Below are positions 23,413-35,229 of a stretch of 64,000 nucleotides of DNA, piece by piece (within the stretch, counting starts at the first letter, position 1; each line of letters starts with the position of its first letter). Position numbers and translations under genes: made by a program. The notes beneath the pieces are model-generated. The model saw only the letters and a list, made by a program, of their open reading frames with translations, did not search any database and had not been told where the DNA came from. Source of the DNA: Mesaphorura yosii (lineage: Eukaryota > Arthropoda > Collembola > Poduromorpha > Tullbergiidae); the NCBI GenBank assembly GCA_009869945.1, contig WIXG01000309.1:1-64000 (forward strand), written 5' to 3'.

Positions 23413-25012
23413 ATGGCGATGATGATGTCCATGATGCCCATGATGATGGGCATGATGGCAAATGGCGGTGGTGGGGTGTTGGTTCCTGCGTTGTTCGGGA
23501 AAGTGCTGGCACTGAAAGCGGCGCTCGCCGTGGCCCCTGCGATTGGAGCCATTGCTTTCCTGTTTGGGCAAGGAGCGACCATAATTTGTGCGCAGATGTG
23601 GTGGAGAGTGCTGCAGTACAACAGAGAAAACAAATTACGGAAACAAAGACGTGAGAGACTGCGAGGAGTTCACAGACCATCGCTGCCGCCGCATGCGGGG
23701 CGACCTTTGGGTAACGTCCACCACATGCCACAAAAATATTTTCTCCTGACGTAATCGATGGATTTATGCAGGGAGGCTGCGTAGCTTAATGACCCGTCTA
23801 ATTCACGGCTCACCCCCACCGCCGCCTCCACCAATTTGGTCCCCACCTCTCCATCCGGGACCAGAGGAGTGGGCCGCGGGCGAATTCGCAGCAGAAGAAT
23901 ACCCGGCAGACCACGTCACAAATCACGTGTCAGATCATTCAGACACCGAGCCAGCATATTCGATTCGGAATCAGAATACAGTAAAGTTGCACTCTGAAAC
24001 CGCACCTTTGGACAAGGAGGAGTACGACAAATTAATGGAATGGACAAAAGGTGCTCCACTGGACTTGGATTTTAATGTTGCAAATAAGACAGCCGGGAAC
24101 TTGACGGACACTACGGTCGCCGCTGGGAACCTGACCATTCTGACTACGACAATGCCATCAACTTCGGTGGGAGCACGACCCAATACTAACTCAACGGTCA
24201 TACGGCTGGTTTACTGTAAGGCTCAGCTACCTTCATGATCTTCAAAAGATTGAGACTTAATGGCTTTGATATTTGTGAATAATAGCGACGACAAACTCGA
24301 CTCAAATGGTCCCGATCAAAATCACAAGAATCAAAAGGAGGAAGGACGAGTTCGGAGCTGAGTCAATGCTCCAAAAGTACGCGAAGTCCTTGGATGAGAA
24401 TTTTTTGAACTATATTCGGAAGGATTTCAGCAACTTTTTCACTATAATCACCAACCTGGACGAAAACAAGTGCATTCAGAAGCTGGTTTGTGATATTCAT
24501 TCGAGAATGGCTCCGCCGGTGAAGCGATTTCGTCAAACCCGTGGCTCGAAGTCGAATTTCTCACCTTATGAGCTTCATGTACTCGATGCCTTCAAGTAAG
24601 ACTGGCAAATTTTGGGGTTTCTTTTCCGCTTTGCCGTTTCGATAATTAATGAATTGATGCATATGACAGGTTCATGGACATACTCTTTGAGAAACCTTTC
24701 AACACTCGAGACAGTACGACGAGGTACAGGAAAGCCGCACAATTAGGAAAAAGTATGGCCCGGTCCAACATGACGCTGGACGAAACCTGCCAGTCTTATT
24801 ACAAGGCGTGTGGATACTCAGCAAACGACATCATGAGCTTTGGCAACAAACTGATGGCCGAAGATCCCTTGACGTCTCTGTTCCCGTTTCCGTCCATTTT
24901 CCCAACCTTTCCAACAATGACCACGACGACGCCAAAGGCCACCACAGCCGGCAAGGAACAATCAAAGGCTTACAAAACTTTCCTCAGTCGGATGCTCCCA
25001 TACGTATTATAA
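23413..25012 (+). CDS. Met-rich membrane protein with C-terminal Cys domain, unknown
   Basis: Four exons from the ATG at 23413 (23413-23710, 23772-24215, 24286-24595, 24670-25012) give 464 residues; an upstream exon is possible because an acceptor precedes the frame at ~23381. Residues 1-17 contain nine Met (MAMMMSMMPMMMGMM). A hydrophobic segment follows (FGKVLALKAALAVAPAIGAIAFLF, ~27-50) and then a basic stretch. The middle is Pro-rich, acidic and Thr-rich with several N-x-T sites. The C-terminal part has CIQKLVC, then Y-x-x-A-x-x-x-G and C-x-x-x-Y-x-x-CGYS, a spacing that recalls the DM4/DM12 domain of arthropod proteins; this is a weak resemblance. It ends in a Thr/Lys linker. Function unknown, probably membrane-bound or secreted. 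Confidence 0.68.
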
Positions 25013-27081
25013 TTAGAATTAAAGTTATGCCAATTGTCAGTAAGTTATTAAGCAGGATATGCATTGTATACTATTGTACATAGGTTGGGCATTAAAACCA
25101 AAAGGAATTCCGCTGCATAATTCTGTGTCCGTGGAATCTGCTTGAGAGTATTCTCTCTATTGATTCTTGGCACACAGCATAAATTCATCCATAAAAATTA
25201 CCATTTTGGAAGCACACACAATGTCATCATCCAACTGGAAACGGATGCATTGTCTGGATTCCAGGCTACTTATTGGAAAAATGTCTTTCATAGTAATGCA
25301 TGTGTCTTGAGCCTCGCGTGCACGCGTGCGAAGAACTGCCGTGGCACGGGACGCGGAAATCCACTCTAGTTCCAATGCCAAGGCAAGCCAAGCCAGTGCC
25401 GTTCTTGGCTGGCGTGTCTCATGTCTCAGACAGACAGTAGGGTACAGGAAACTATTTGCTCTAATCTTCCTATTTTAGAGACACTAAAATCCTTGCCAGG
25501 CCAAGTACAAAGTGATAACTCTGTTTATACGTAAGACGTACTGCACTGGCGACTGGCTCTCGCCGCGCACACGGAGAGAAAGTAGATTATTATTTTTACT
25601 TTTACTTTACTGCCTCGCTTGGACCCGAGCAGTGAAAGAAAGACGGAGCCAAGCCAGGCAGACAAACTGTGTAGTGTATCTCTAGAGTGGGTTCCTACAG
25701 CTTATGGGTTAGTGTTATTTGCTAGATACAAAGTTTGAAATCGATTGGAATGAATGGGCACGCCCGGAGATCTACACATGTCAAGCTGAACCTCCTACTA
25801 GAGGCACAGAGCTCTAGCCACCAGCACAGCGAGCAGATACAAGGCGCCTGGCTCTGGCTTAAGAGAGTTGTTGAGCTGTTTAGAGAATACTTGGGCTTAG
25901 ACACAGTATTTTCACCTTGTACTGTCTGCTACTGCTGCTGGCATTTGTACACTGATACTGTACACTTTTGTGCTTACGGTAATAATTCGGACGGAGTGAG
26001 TAAAGTCAGTGTATCGGATGGCTCACCGTTATTACACAATACGATAACATTATTATTGCCCCTATATTGTTCCGACGAATGAAAAAAGTCTGAAATCCGT
26101 CAAAAATAGGCGATGCACGAATCCCAGCACTGGCGAACCGAGGAAGTTTACGACACAGTGAATTTTAATTAAAGTATTGCATGACTGTCCGATTCGATTC
26201 GTGCTAACCTGATTAAACGACGTCTGCGATCGATCTGCAGTCAGGTTTCGATGGCCAGTGATAAAGAACATGCACGCACTGTGCAGGAGACGGCCAGCAA
26301 CATTTAGGTCCAAGTATTGAACGAGTTACAGCAAAATGTTATCACATTGTACGCATCGTAATCTCCAGCATGATGAAAAAAAAGTGTTAAATTGACACGA
26401 GTGGCTATTTTTAGAATTTACATCGCAAAATTCATTCTCCTCAAGACACGGCACAAGACGTTGGATCGCGCCTTGCGTGCGACGGTTTCTTATTCCAGTA
26501 TGTGCATTTATTTACATTTTTGATTTTGGGGTTAACATAATTTCCTCATTTCCTGTGGTTTCCTATTTCGTAAGTTCCTCGTTCCAGAAGTGCTTAGAAA
26601 CCAGTGAAGTTGCAAACGATTTCAGAAATCGTAAGCATTGAACAAGGTCACCAAGCAAAATGTAACTACAATAACTGTTACAAGTGCAAGTACAAGAACA
26701 ACGGTGCTGTAATAAAATTGTACAGCAATTGTGAGTGTGTATTGTATTGTAATTGCATTCTAAGCTTACAGCAGACGAAGCAATTTTTTAAAGAATTTTC
26801 CTCAGTTTGTATCAGTTCATTGGAATCATAGAACAATAAAGCGTTCGCCATGCGGCAGTTTTTCACTTCGTAATTTGTTGGACTCGGCACCTGCGCTTGT
26901 GAATTAATTAGCCGTCGTGGGACGTCGACGTGGGAGAAATTTATTTTTTGTGAACGCGAGTTATCATAACGGGCGGCACAACGGCTCCGAGACCAGGTAA
27001 TAACTTCTAGTATCCCTCAGAATTGTCATGTAATACAATCATACGTCAAATTTGGTCTAACATGATTGATTCATTTCACAG
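25013..27081. other. Intergenic, with the GNB5 5' UTR exon at its right end
   Basis: No supported protein gene. A GC-richer stretch ending CCGAGACCAG at 26996, followed by GTAATA, looks like the last non-coding 5' UTR exon of GNB5, with the acceptor TTTCACAG at 27074-27081. ORFs at 25735-26082 and 26604-26831 appear random. Confidence 0.45.
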
Positions 27082-27089
27082 TGGGTGTA

Positions 27090-30000
27090 ATGTCGAACGC
27101 AGACTTGAGTCTGAAAATCGACACACCTGCAGAGAGCATAGAAGCATTGGCCAAAGAAGCTGAAACACTCAAAGCTAAATTGGAGGAAGAAAGACAAAAA
27201 CTCAACGATGTAGCACGTAAGGAAAGATTCTAAGTGTAATTCTGCCTCGGAATGCTGATAGATTCTGTCGCTTTGATTTTACAGTTTCAACTGTAGCTCA
27301 ACGACTTGAAAATGTTGGTCAATTGAATATCAAGCAGAGGCGTGTGCTCAAAGGTCATCAAGGAAAAGTATTATGTTCAGACTGGTCTCATGACAAAAGG
27401 CATTTAGTGTCCTCGTCTCAGGTTTGACTCCGTCTGTCATTTAGCTCACCCAGTTGCTGATGCCACCGGTTCAATTATGAAATTGCAGGACGGCAAAGTA
27501 ATAATCTGGGATGCATTCACAACAAATAAAGAGCATGCGCTGGCGATGCCGACAACGTGGGTCATGGCGTGTTCTTATGGTCCTTCGGGAACTGTGATTG
27601 CTTGCGGGTAAGCCTTTGGACTAATTCTATAAAGTAATGAAGATTCTGTCAGTGCACCAGTAAATATGTTCCTGTGGTATGTAGTGGCTTGGATAACAAA
27701 GTGACCGTGTATCCACTTTTGCTGGAAGATGACTCAACTTCAACGCAAAGGTAATTTTTCCATGTAAAATTTTTTATTCCATTTTTGTAAGTATACAATT
27801 CAATTGTATTGAAGTTTACGGTATCGAATTTGAATGTAACGTTAACAAAAAATATTAACTCATAATCTAAGAAAATTCCAACGGCTTAATCTCTTCTTCT
27901 TCCACATGCTTCTTGCCATTATAAGTGCGCTGTCCTTCCTTATTATGTGTGTAGGGACAGTTTTGTGTAACGCACAAGAACGGATAGTTTCCTCATTCCA
28001 GCTTTTGTGCGTCTTTCAATTCATCCATTGACAAATTAGACACAGCTTTCTCCATTCTTTTGTTTCGGGTCGTCTTCCGAGATGCGTCGATAGTTGCCTA
28101 CAACCTGAAATTTGAACAAATTCAAATATTAACTATTATTTATTAGTTATAACTACAACATAAATTTTTATTAATCATAAACTGACCTGCCAAAAGGCTT
28201 CCTCCCGTTCCATATCTTCTTGAGTGTCATGATAATTCCGAAGTACTTCGTAAGCCATCTTTTCCTTTTCTCGTGTTGCGCACAACTCAGCAATTGTGCT
28301 ATGGTTCCTCTCAGTGTGACCCTGGGCTATGTCGTGGTGGTGCTTATTGGCAATAGTTCTTTTACCAACGTACATGACAACTTCTTTAGATGTATCGTTG
28401 CAATGTTTGCGAATGTACTCGATCGTACTATCGTAAACTTCAGCCTCCTTATCAAGGATCGTTACGTAGTATGTGCAGTAGGTCATCTCTCGCTCAAGTT
28501 GCAGAAACTGGTGAAGCTAAGATGTTCTTTTCAGTTCGGATTCAGTGTCGCTGTCTTGAGAAGAGGTGGTATTTTGTGTATCTGCGAATAGCTGAGGAGC
28601 AGTTTGTTCTTCGAAAGATGAGAAGTAGCTATGTCTTGTTGCAGTATTGTTCTTTCTATTGTAATAAGAAGAAAACAAAATCAAGTTACAACTTGCTTGC
28701 TAAGAAGTTCCCGAAAAATATCTCACCTCTGTCAACAAATGGGAACTTACACCCTATTATGACCATACAAGTGCTGCTGATATTATAGAATACTATGGAA
28801 CTCAGCTTTACACCCAACAAAGTGACACTTGACTGGTGGCAGATCTTCCGACTCACGGCCTTCTGCGTTCAGTGGATCTCTGTACTGTTTCATACTGTGT
28901 TCTGCGTACACGTCCGGCTTTCGCTTTCGGGATTCTATTTTTGTCAATTGATGCGCTTCTTGCAGCTCGGGGTAACATTTACGGCAATAAGTCAAGATGT
29001 TTCCGTGGCTCTTCTCACCAGAAAATACACTGCGCTTGCATGTACGTTTTCCACCCCCATGATTAACGTAATGGATGTTAACCGCTGGCGTCTTGTACTT
29101 TGGAGGACTCTTGGCACGTGAAGTACTCTGAGCGTTGGCACTGTTGCCTGGTTCTTCTAAATCACCTGATTTCATTTTTGGTTTGATACCGATGAACAGG
29201 TCCGAAGTACACTGTTTGCCTGCTTCGCGCATGTTGTACAGGTTAATTAATTAATTAACACCAATTCACCGATCCTATCCTAATTATGTTTGAAATTTGC
29301 ACATAGAATATATAGGAACAATTGAGCTAAGAAAGTGAGCAGCGAGATGACAACTGAGAAATGAAAGTGAAATGAAAACTGAGAAATGAAAATGAATCTG
29401 TGCACTGCTTGTTGAAGCTTCAGTGCAGCTGGAAGTGCTTTTCATAAACTATAAGTCCCTTGTGTCTTTCTCCTAGACGACGACCAATTGGAACTCATAC
29501 CTCCTACACTGCCTGCTGTACATTCCTTCCCAATTCCGATTTTCAGGTATGACTGCATTTCTTGGTTGTGCCGTTATGCGTGATAAAGTAATAGTAATAA
29601 AAATTCCTCTGCTTGCCGTTCCAGATCCTAAGTGGTAGTGGTGATAGTACGTGTGCGTTATGGGACGTTGAGTCTGGGGTAAGTATTATTTTACTACTTT
29701 TACTTTACTACTTCGAGATTACTTTACTTGATTTCATAGAAGTAAGTATTGTTATAAGTAAGTAACGAATTCTTATTCGGGAAGAGTTTTACAGTTACAG
29801 TTAATGAGGAAGAATTACTTAAGACAGAAGAATTATGAGAAGTTGAGAAGTATTACAACTTTCAGTTTAACTTTTTGGCTCCCAGAATAGAAAACACAGC
29901 GTCGATATTAAGTACTTTAGGAACAACTAAGTTTGGTCCGCACGTGAGACTAAATCATTTTCCGGAATACTTGTAAATCAGCCTTCGCAGACCAAAAATG

Positions 30001-31496
30001 AAGTCACGATTCCATCTTGGCATGTATCGAAAACTTAATTTAATTAAACTAATGCAAGGCAAGCAGAGGTCAATGAGAGAAACTAATCATTACACTTTAT
30101 CACTGTCTAAATGATAAGGCTAACTGAAATGAAAAATTGAATCTTTAACCCAACGTGGGAAGACTTTCTTCATGATTGCTATATAGAAAGTCTACGCCAT
30201 GCAGCTTTAACCTTTCTCTTACTCGAAGAAGATCGAAGTTGAGTTGGACTGAAAATCAACACATTTCATGCTTATTACCGCCTTCCTTTTTCCTTTGTTT
30301 CAAGTCGAGATTACAAAGCTTCCATGGGCATAGTGCGGATGTGATGTCAATTGATTTGGCCCCACAAGAAAATGGAAACACCTTTGCGTCTGCCGTAAGT
30401 TCTCATCACGCGGTCGCGTTGTGAGATATCGGATATCAATGATGATTGCTTTCTTAATACGATTTCAGGGTTGCGACCGAAAGGCGCTAATTTGGGATAT
30501 GAGAAGTGGTCAGTGTGTTCAAACTTTTGATGGACATGAAAGTGATATCAATACTGTGAAATTTCATCCTAGTGGTGATGCAATAGCTACTGGATCTGAC
30601 GATTCGACTGTAAGCTTTCACATACGTATGAGACGACTCGTTTGTTGATATCTTTTGATTGTTTTAATTATACATGCCTCGTATTGCAGTGTCGTCTCTA
30701 CGATTTGAGAGCAGATCGCGAGATTGCAGTCTATTCGAAGGAATCCATAATATTTGGCGTGAATTCAGTAGATTTCTCACATAGCGGTCGCCTGCTATTT
30801 GCTGGCTACAGTGATTATACGGTCAGTATCGATTAATTTTAATGACTTAGTTTCACATGTTCACATTATTAACATAGTATGAATACAGAGTAATTAATCC
30901 ATGAAACATGACTGGTCTTCGAGATCCAGCAATTTGATACCTTCCTTTGGTGTTTTGTGATACTGAAGAACAAATAAGAAATGACCTCTTTAATGTTTCT
31001 TCACTTTGAATTTGAATTGATTCTAATTAAATTGTTAAGATTCCTAATCTTACCTTATCAAATGGGTTCGTTTTGCAATCCGGGTTAAAGAACAACTTGA
31101 GCAACAGCTAAAGAAGTTTAATTCAAGAACTTCAATTAATGTAATTTTCTTCTTGGCCTTTTTTTCATTCGTAGATGATAGATGTTGATGGAATCTCTCA
31201 TTCGTACAGCAAAGATTTACCTCGTTCCTTAGATTATTAATTTATTGCATCCATTGTATTTACCTTGCAGATCAACGTGTGGGACAGTCTCAAATGTCAG
31301 CGAATATCAATTTTGTATGGGCACGACAATCGAGTCTCATGTCTTAAAGTTTCGCCGGATGGAACAGCATTCTCGACTGCTAGTTGGGACTCAACATTAC
31401 GAGTAAGTGCAAATATTTTCTTTTGCACTCTGCAATTACGACGTGGGCAATTAAGTAAGGGGAAATTCGATTTTTTGTGTTGCAGGTTTGGGCGTA
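27090..31496 (+). CDS. GNB5: G protein subunit beta-5
   Basis: Seven-bladed WD40 protein; Gβ5 pairs with R7-type RGS proteins through their GGL domain and damps neuronal Gi/o signalling. Twelve exons: 27090-27216, 27285-27421, 27489-27607, 27685-27750, 29477-29546, 29625-29678, 30305-30394, 30469-30609, 30690-30821, 31271-31402, 31485-31496, with a non-coding exon before 26996. The eleven coding exons total 1080 nt, 359 residues (short human isoform 353). An N-terminal coiled coil ([16 protein letters not shown]) is followed by WD repeats with near-identical Gβ5 blocks: [114 protein letters not shown] and [13 protein letters not shown] at the end. The last coding exon encodes only VWA and stop. 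Intron 27751-29476 carries an antisense gene. Confidence 0.96.
28036..29232 (-). pseudogene. Antisense gene in GNB5 intron, split by an in-frame TAG
   Basis: Minus-strand coding blocks inside the GNB5 intron: 28814-29232, then 28187-28655, then 28036-28104. The first joins the second through a phase-2 intron (GTT-GG donor GTGTAAAG, acceptor ACAATAG). Block two runs in one frame through a TAG at 28517-28519, then for 110 more codons, and splices in frame (CAG|GTCAGT) to a last exon ending NGESCV. Before the TAG the product is 185 residues: Lys/Pro-rich with a Cys/His set ([20 protein letters not shown]) and a Ser/Glu-rich end. After it lies a Lys/Glu/His-rich, probably helical, part ([18 protein letters not shown]). 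It may be a young pseudogene, a gene with stop readthrough, or a wrongly joined pair. I recognise no family. Confidence 0.45.
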
Positions 31497-32543
31497 AAGT
31501 AGACTGCAACCGGAGCGGCGTCTGCACAAGAGCCACCAATTAGCTTTTCCAGCATTGTTTCGCTCCCGTTTTCTGCCGTCAAGTTATTAAATATTTATTA
31601 TCCGGGGAGACCTTTACCTGTTCTAGAATTGTGCTAGCATCCTGACAAGACAACCAAAGAAAGGTCAGAAAGCATCGAAGTATACGCCTGCTTGCTGCAA
31701 TTGCTGCGTCTGTGTTTTAGATAGCCCAAGACCACTCAAAATGTGCAAAACGAGTGCGTAGGCAGAAAGTAACTGTTTACATGGGCAAAATAAGCCCAAA
31801 GGGATCATTTTTATATACAATTATTAACGACTTTACCGAGGATTATGATAATTACGTGTTTTCAGGCGGATGTGGATTGCATGAATGTTTCACGAGCATG
31901 CCAAGTTTCAGTTCAAATTCGAGTCGCGTAACTTGATAAAACATTCAGGTGTGAGTATTCCCGTGCTTGCAGAATTATGATTACAATGCATGTGTGTGCA
32001 ATTTAGTTACAATTTTCCTTGTGCCATCAAACCAACCACCAGAATGCTAAGACGCAGTTATTCCAATTTATGGATCTCATTTCGTATACAATTCTTTACT
32101 ACTAATGTAATTGACCCACCCGCATGCGTTCATGTTCCATGTTCATGGTCTACCTGACTCAGGCTACGACTTTTACTACAACAGGATCCACTTCCAAGTA
32201 GAGTAGAAACGCGATAAGCGAGAGATAAACGCACTCGCAAAGCTTGATTCGTGATTCCTCCAATATACGTATTACCATTACCAAAGAGTACGCTACGAGA
32301 AATATAACTAGAACAATTCAATTCTTCCAAGCATTACATCACACGTGCAGGGGCACGAACAAGGAGACAAACGTTAATATTCTGATTAGTAATAATTGCC
32401 GTAAATACTTAAAAGTTTACCTTTTATTTAACAATTAGAACCCAAACTTCTGACGCTAGACTACTAAGATTATTATTAAATATGAGAATATTTATTCAAA
32501 TAAAAAAGTGATGAATGACAATCCCAATTAATTGTTAAATGTG
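31497..32543. other. Intergenic between GNB5 and UGT1 (convergent)
   Basis: Holds the 3' UTR of GNB5 and, at 32491-32496, a TTTATT that serves as AATAAA for the minus-strand UGT. The ORF at 31754-31936 has no family content. Nothing else seen. Confidence 0.45.
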
Positions 32544-34322
32544 CTATGTGGTCTTTAACTTGCGTTTCTCGACCAGTCTCGAAATGATTAAATGAATTAT
32601 TGCCGCAAGTATTCGCTTGAGGAGGTAAAGGACTGCGAAGACGATAGCCATCAGAAAGGCAATGACATCCCAAGACTGAAGTTGGAAATAGTTGAGTTCA
32701 CGTGCTGCGGAACGAAGATGCGGCGCTCCTTTGTGTCTGATGAGGTACTCCGTCCAGAACACAGCCCGTTCCAGTGGCGTCTCCATCTGGTCCCGAAATA
32801 CGGCCGACAATTCTTTCGCTCTTCTCGTGAAACTTTGAAATAGATAAGAAAGAAGCTCGTTTAAGGTGACGTGGGCATATGATCAGAATAGTGCAACGAG
32901 CATTACCGTTCTTCGTTCAGCAGACGGTGGACTTTAGCTTCAAACTCTTGTTCGTTCAAATCCAATATCTCTTGTCTCAGTGCGTAGCCCTGACTTTCAG
33001 CGTTCAGCATGTTCAAGTCTTGGTCCACGAATATGGGCATACCGAGTAGCGGCACTCCGTGGAAAACTGCTTCTTGAGTACTCAACAGTCCTCCGTGCGT
33101 GATGAATAACTTAATTTTTGGATGACCTGTACGCATTCGTCCTGTGTGTTATTTCTGAGCAGTGGCAAACAAATCACAGCATACCCAGCAAATCTTGTTG
33201 AGGAAACCATTTACTGATCATCAAGTTGTCCGGGATGTTTGTCATATTCGTTTCGTCGAATTTCCAAAGTACGTGTTGCTTCAATCTTGAGAATACATTA
33301 ATGAAGACTCTCTTGTTTTCCTCTGACAAGTCATTGAACGAAATAATTGACCCTAAACTGAAGAAAATGAATCCGTGGTCTGAACCAGACACAAATGCTT
33401 CCAAGGCCTGGAATGAACCAGAACGGATTGATGATCATGAAATATTACACTTGTGTATGTTGGGACTCACTGCTGGCAATTTCTGAGGCTCTCTGCAGTG
33501 CATTCCACCAATCGAAATGGTGTCGGGTAAATGCGGCTTGGGATATGTGAACGCAAAATGCTCATTGCTGAACATGGCACTCATATTCTGTCCCAGTGAA
33601 TCAATGGACGGCATATCTTCACCCAAGTGCCTTCGATAGATTGCTTCATATCGCGAATTGCCACTGTCCACTGCGACATTGATTACGTGAGACCCCAGAA
33701 AATTGGCAAGTCTCTGAGCGAACGTCATTTGATGGGAAAATCCAAGAAATGGAAAGGGGACAAACGATGTCGGAGGGTAATTTCCGGTGTACCGGGTCAC
33801 GAAAAGAGGTGATGCCATCGTAATGAGAATGACGAACGGAGCTTTGAAGTGGTGATGAAATGCGTAGAAGCACTGATTGAAATACCCGTTGAAAAATATC
33901 AAGTCAAAGTGACCTGGGCCGCGTTTAAGCAATTCCTGAACTTCCGTATTCTGGTACACTTTCTCACAGTTTTTGTCAACAGGGTGTGCCATCAGGTTGA
34001 TATCATGCAGCACTCTTGCCCTCCTCAGACTCAAACGGTCTTGTAGGCCATTGACGAAGTCTTCGACGGTGAGCGGTAAGATTTCATGCACGTTTGGTGG
34101 CAAGTCCGAAGTCTTCGATTGTCCAATAACCGTTATGTCGTGCCCGCGGTCAGCAAGTGCGGAAATGAGCGTCTGAAACACATTATTATGACTCTGCGTT
34201 GCAATTGGAAGCACGAAAAAAATTCTTCCACTTGAAACTTGCTGGATGTGCAGCAACACCGCAAAGAACGTTGTGATCAATTGTAAATGCATCACAAATT
34301 GTTTCGCCTGTAAGAATTCCAT
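32544..34322 (-). CDS. UDP-glucuronosyltransferase 1 (UGT family)
   Basis: ER-membrane enzyme that conjugates a UDP-sugar to small lipophilic acceptors. Four exons (33471-34322, 33185-33407, 32907-33126, 32544-32832) give 527 residues, the usual UGT length. N-terminal signal peptide (LITTFFAVLLHIQQVSSG), acceptor-binding half with FFVLPIATQSHNNVF and ALADRGHDITVI, catalytic-type His in SHNN. The donor half has [31 protein letters not shown] and the UGT signature through STQEAVFHGVPLLGMPIF-DQ. C-terminal membrane helix (VIAFLMAIVFAVLYLLKRIL) and a short basic tail. The start at 34322 is the first Met; the Met ten residues in is also possible. Shares exon structure with the UGT at 39642. Confidence 0.92.
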
Positions 34323-35229
34323 TTTTCTGGACTATCTGGAGTCAGAGCCCAGAGCAGTCCGAATTATTTGAATGGCAATGGTAAACTAAACACGATCGGA
34401 GTGTTTGTCATCATTTTTGAACGCGCACATGGTAAGCCCAGATTAGATTGGTACATCAGTCATTGTGTAAGAGCAGCAGCACGTGTACTCTTTCGAAAGG
34501 CCTGTATGCATAGCCTCAGAATTTAGTGTTGAATTGAAAGTTCAACACCCAAAATATAAACATGATTTAGGATTTTGCATCTCATTTTCGCCTTTCGCGT
34601 GTAAAAATACCTGCCTATAATAACAACTGGTGGCGTGCCCGAGCGATAGGTGATAAGCTTTGTCAACTTCGATAAGTGTTAAGCTCCAAGTGACAGTCAC
34701 AAGTCGACAAGTCACTGACCAGGATGAGTTGGCCTCGTGTTTGCTTAATTTGTGATTTCTTCTTGCAATTGATTTGTTATTCCATGATGGTCTGAGGTTG
34801 GCAGCTGAAAGCTGATGACGAGTTGCTTAAATCATTTGAATAAAAGAATCATGAACCATTCTCCAGAAATTCAATATTAAAACTTATGACCGTTCCAGTC
34901 AACTGATAAATGAATTATTGGTCTTGCTATATATATTTTCGCTAGTATGAGACCATACGAGAATTTTTGCTTGTGGTTCACGCTGCTTAGTTCATGCATA
35001 CAACGCACCGGGAGAAACGTGAATCACGTCAAGGAAGAATCCATCCAAAGCGCTACGAATTGTGGGAAATGCGTGGACGACTTTACTTTGACCATTGCAT
35101 CGGTAGATTCACTTGATTGTTGTCGACTTACCAATTTGATAGTACTGTGCTATCATAGGTAATTGATTTTAATCTTTTACTTAGTGTAGAGTGAAATTTA
35201 CTAATTTTTCAAATTCAGTGCACTCAACA
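34323..35229. other. Divergent intergenic region, UGT1 and SNAPC1-like
   Basis: Contains both promoters. A plus-strand ORF at 34947-35162 ends at a plausible GTAATT donor, but joining it to the next exon breaks the frame, so it is more likely 5' UTR of the SNAPC1-like gene. The acceptor of its first coding exon is at 35218. Confidence 0.4.

Noticed and set aside
34947..35162. ORF just upstream of SNAPC1-like gene as its first coding exon
   Set aside because: Joining its GTAATT donor to the acceptor at 35218 shifts the frame and stops soon after; more likely 5' UTR.
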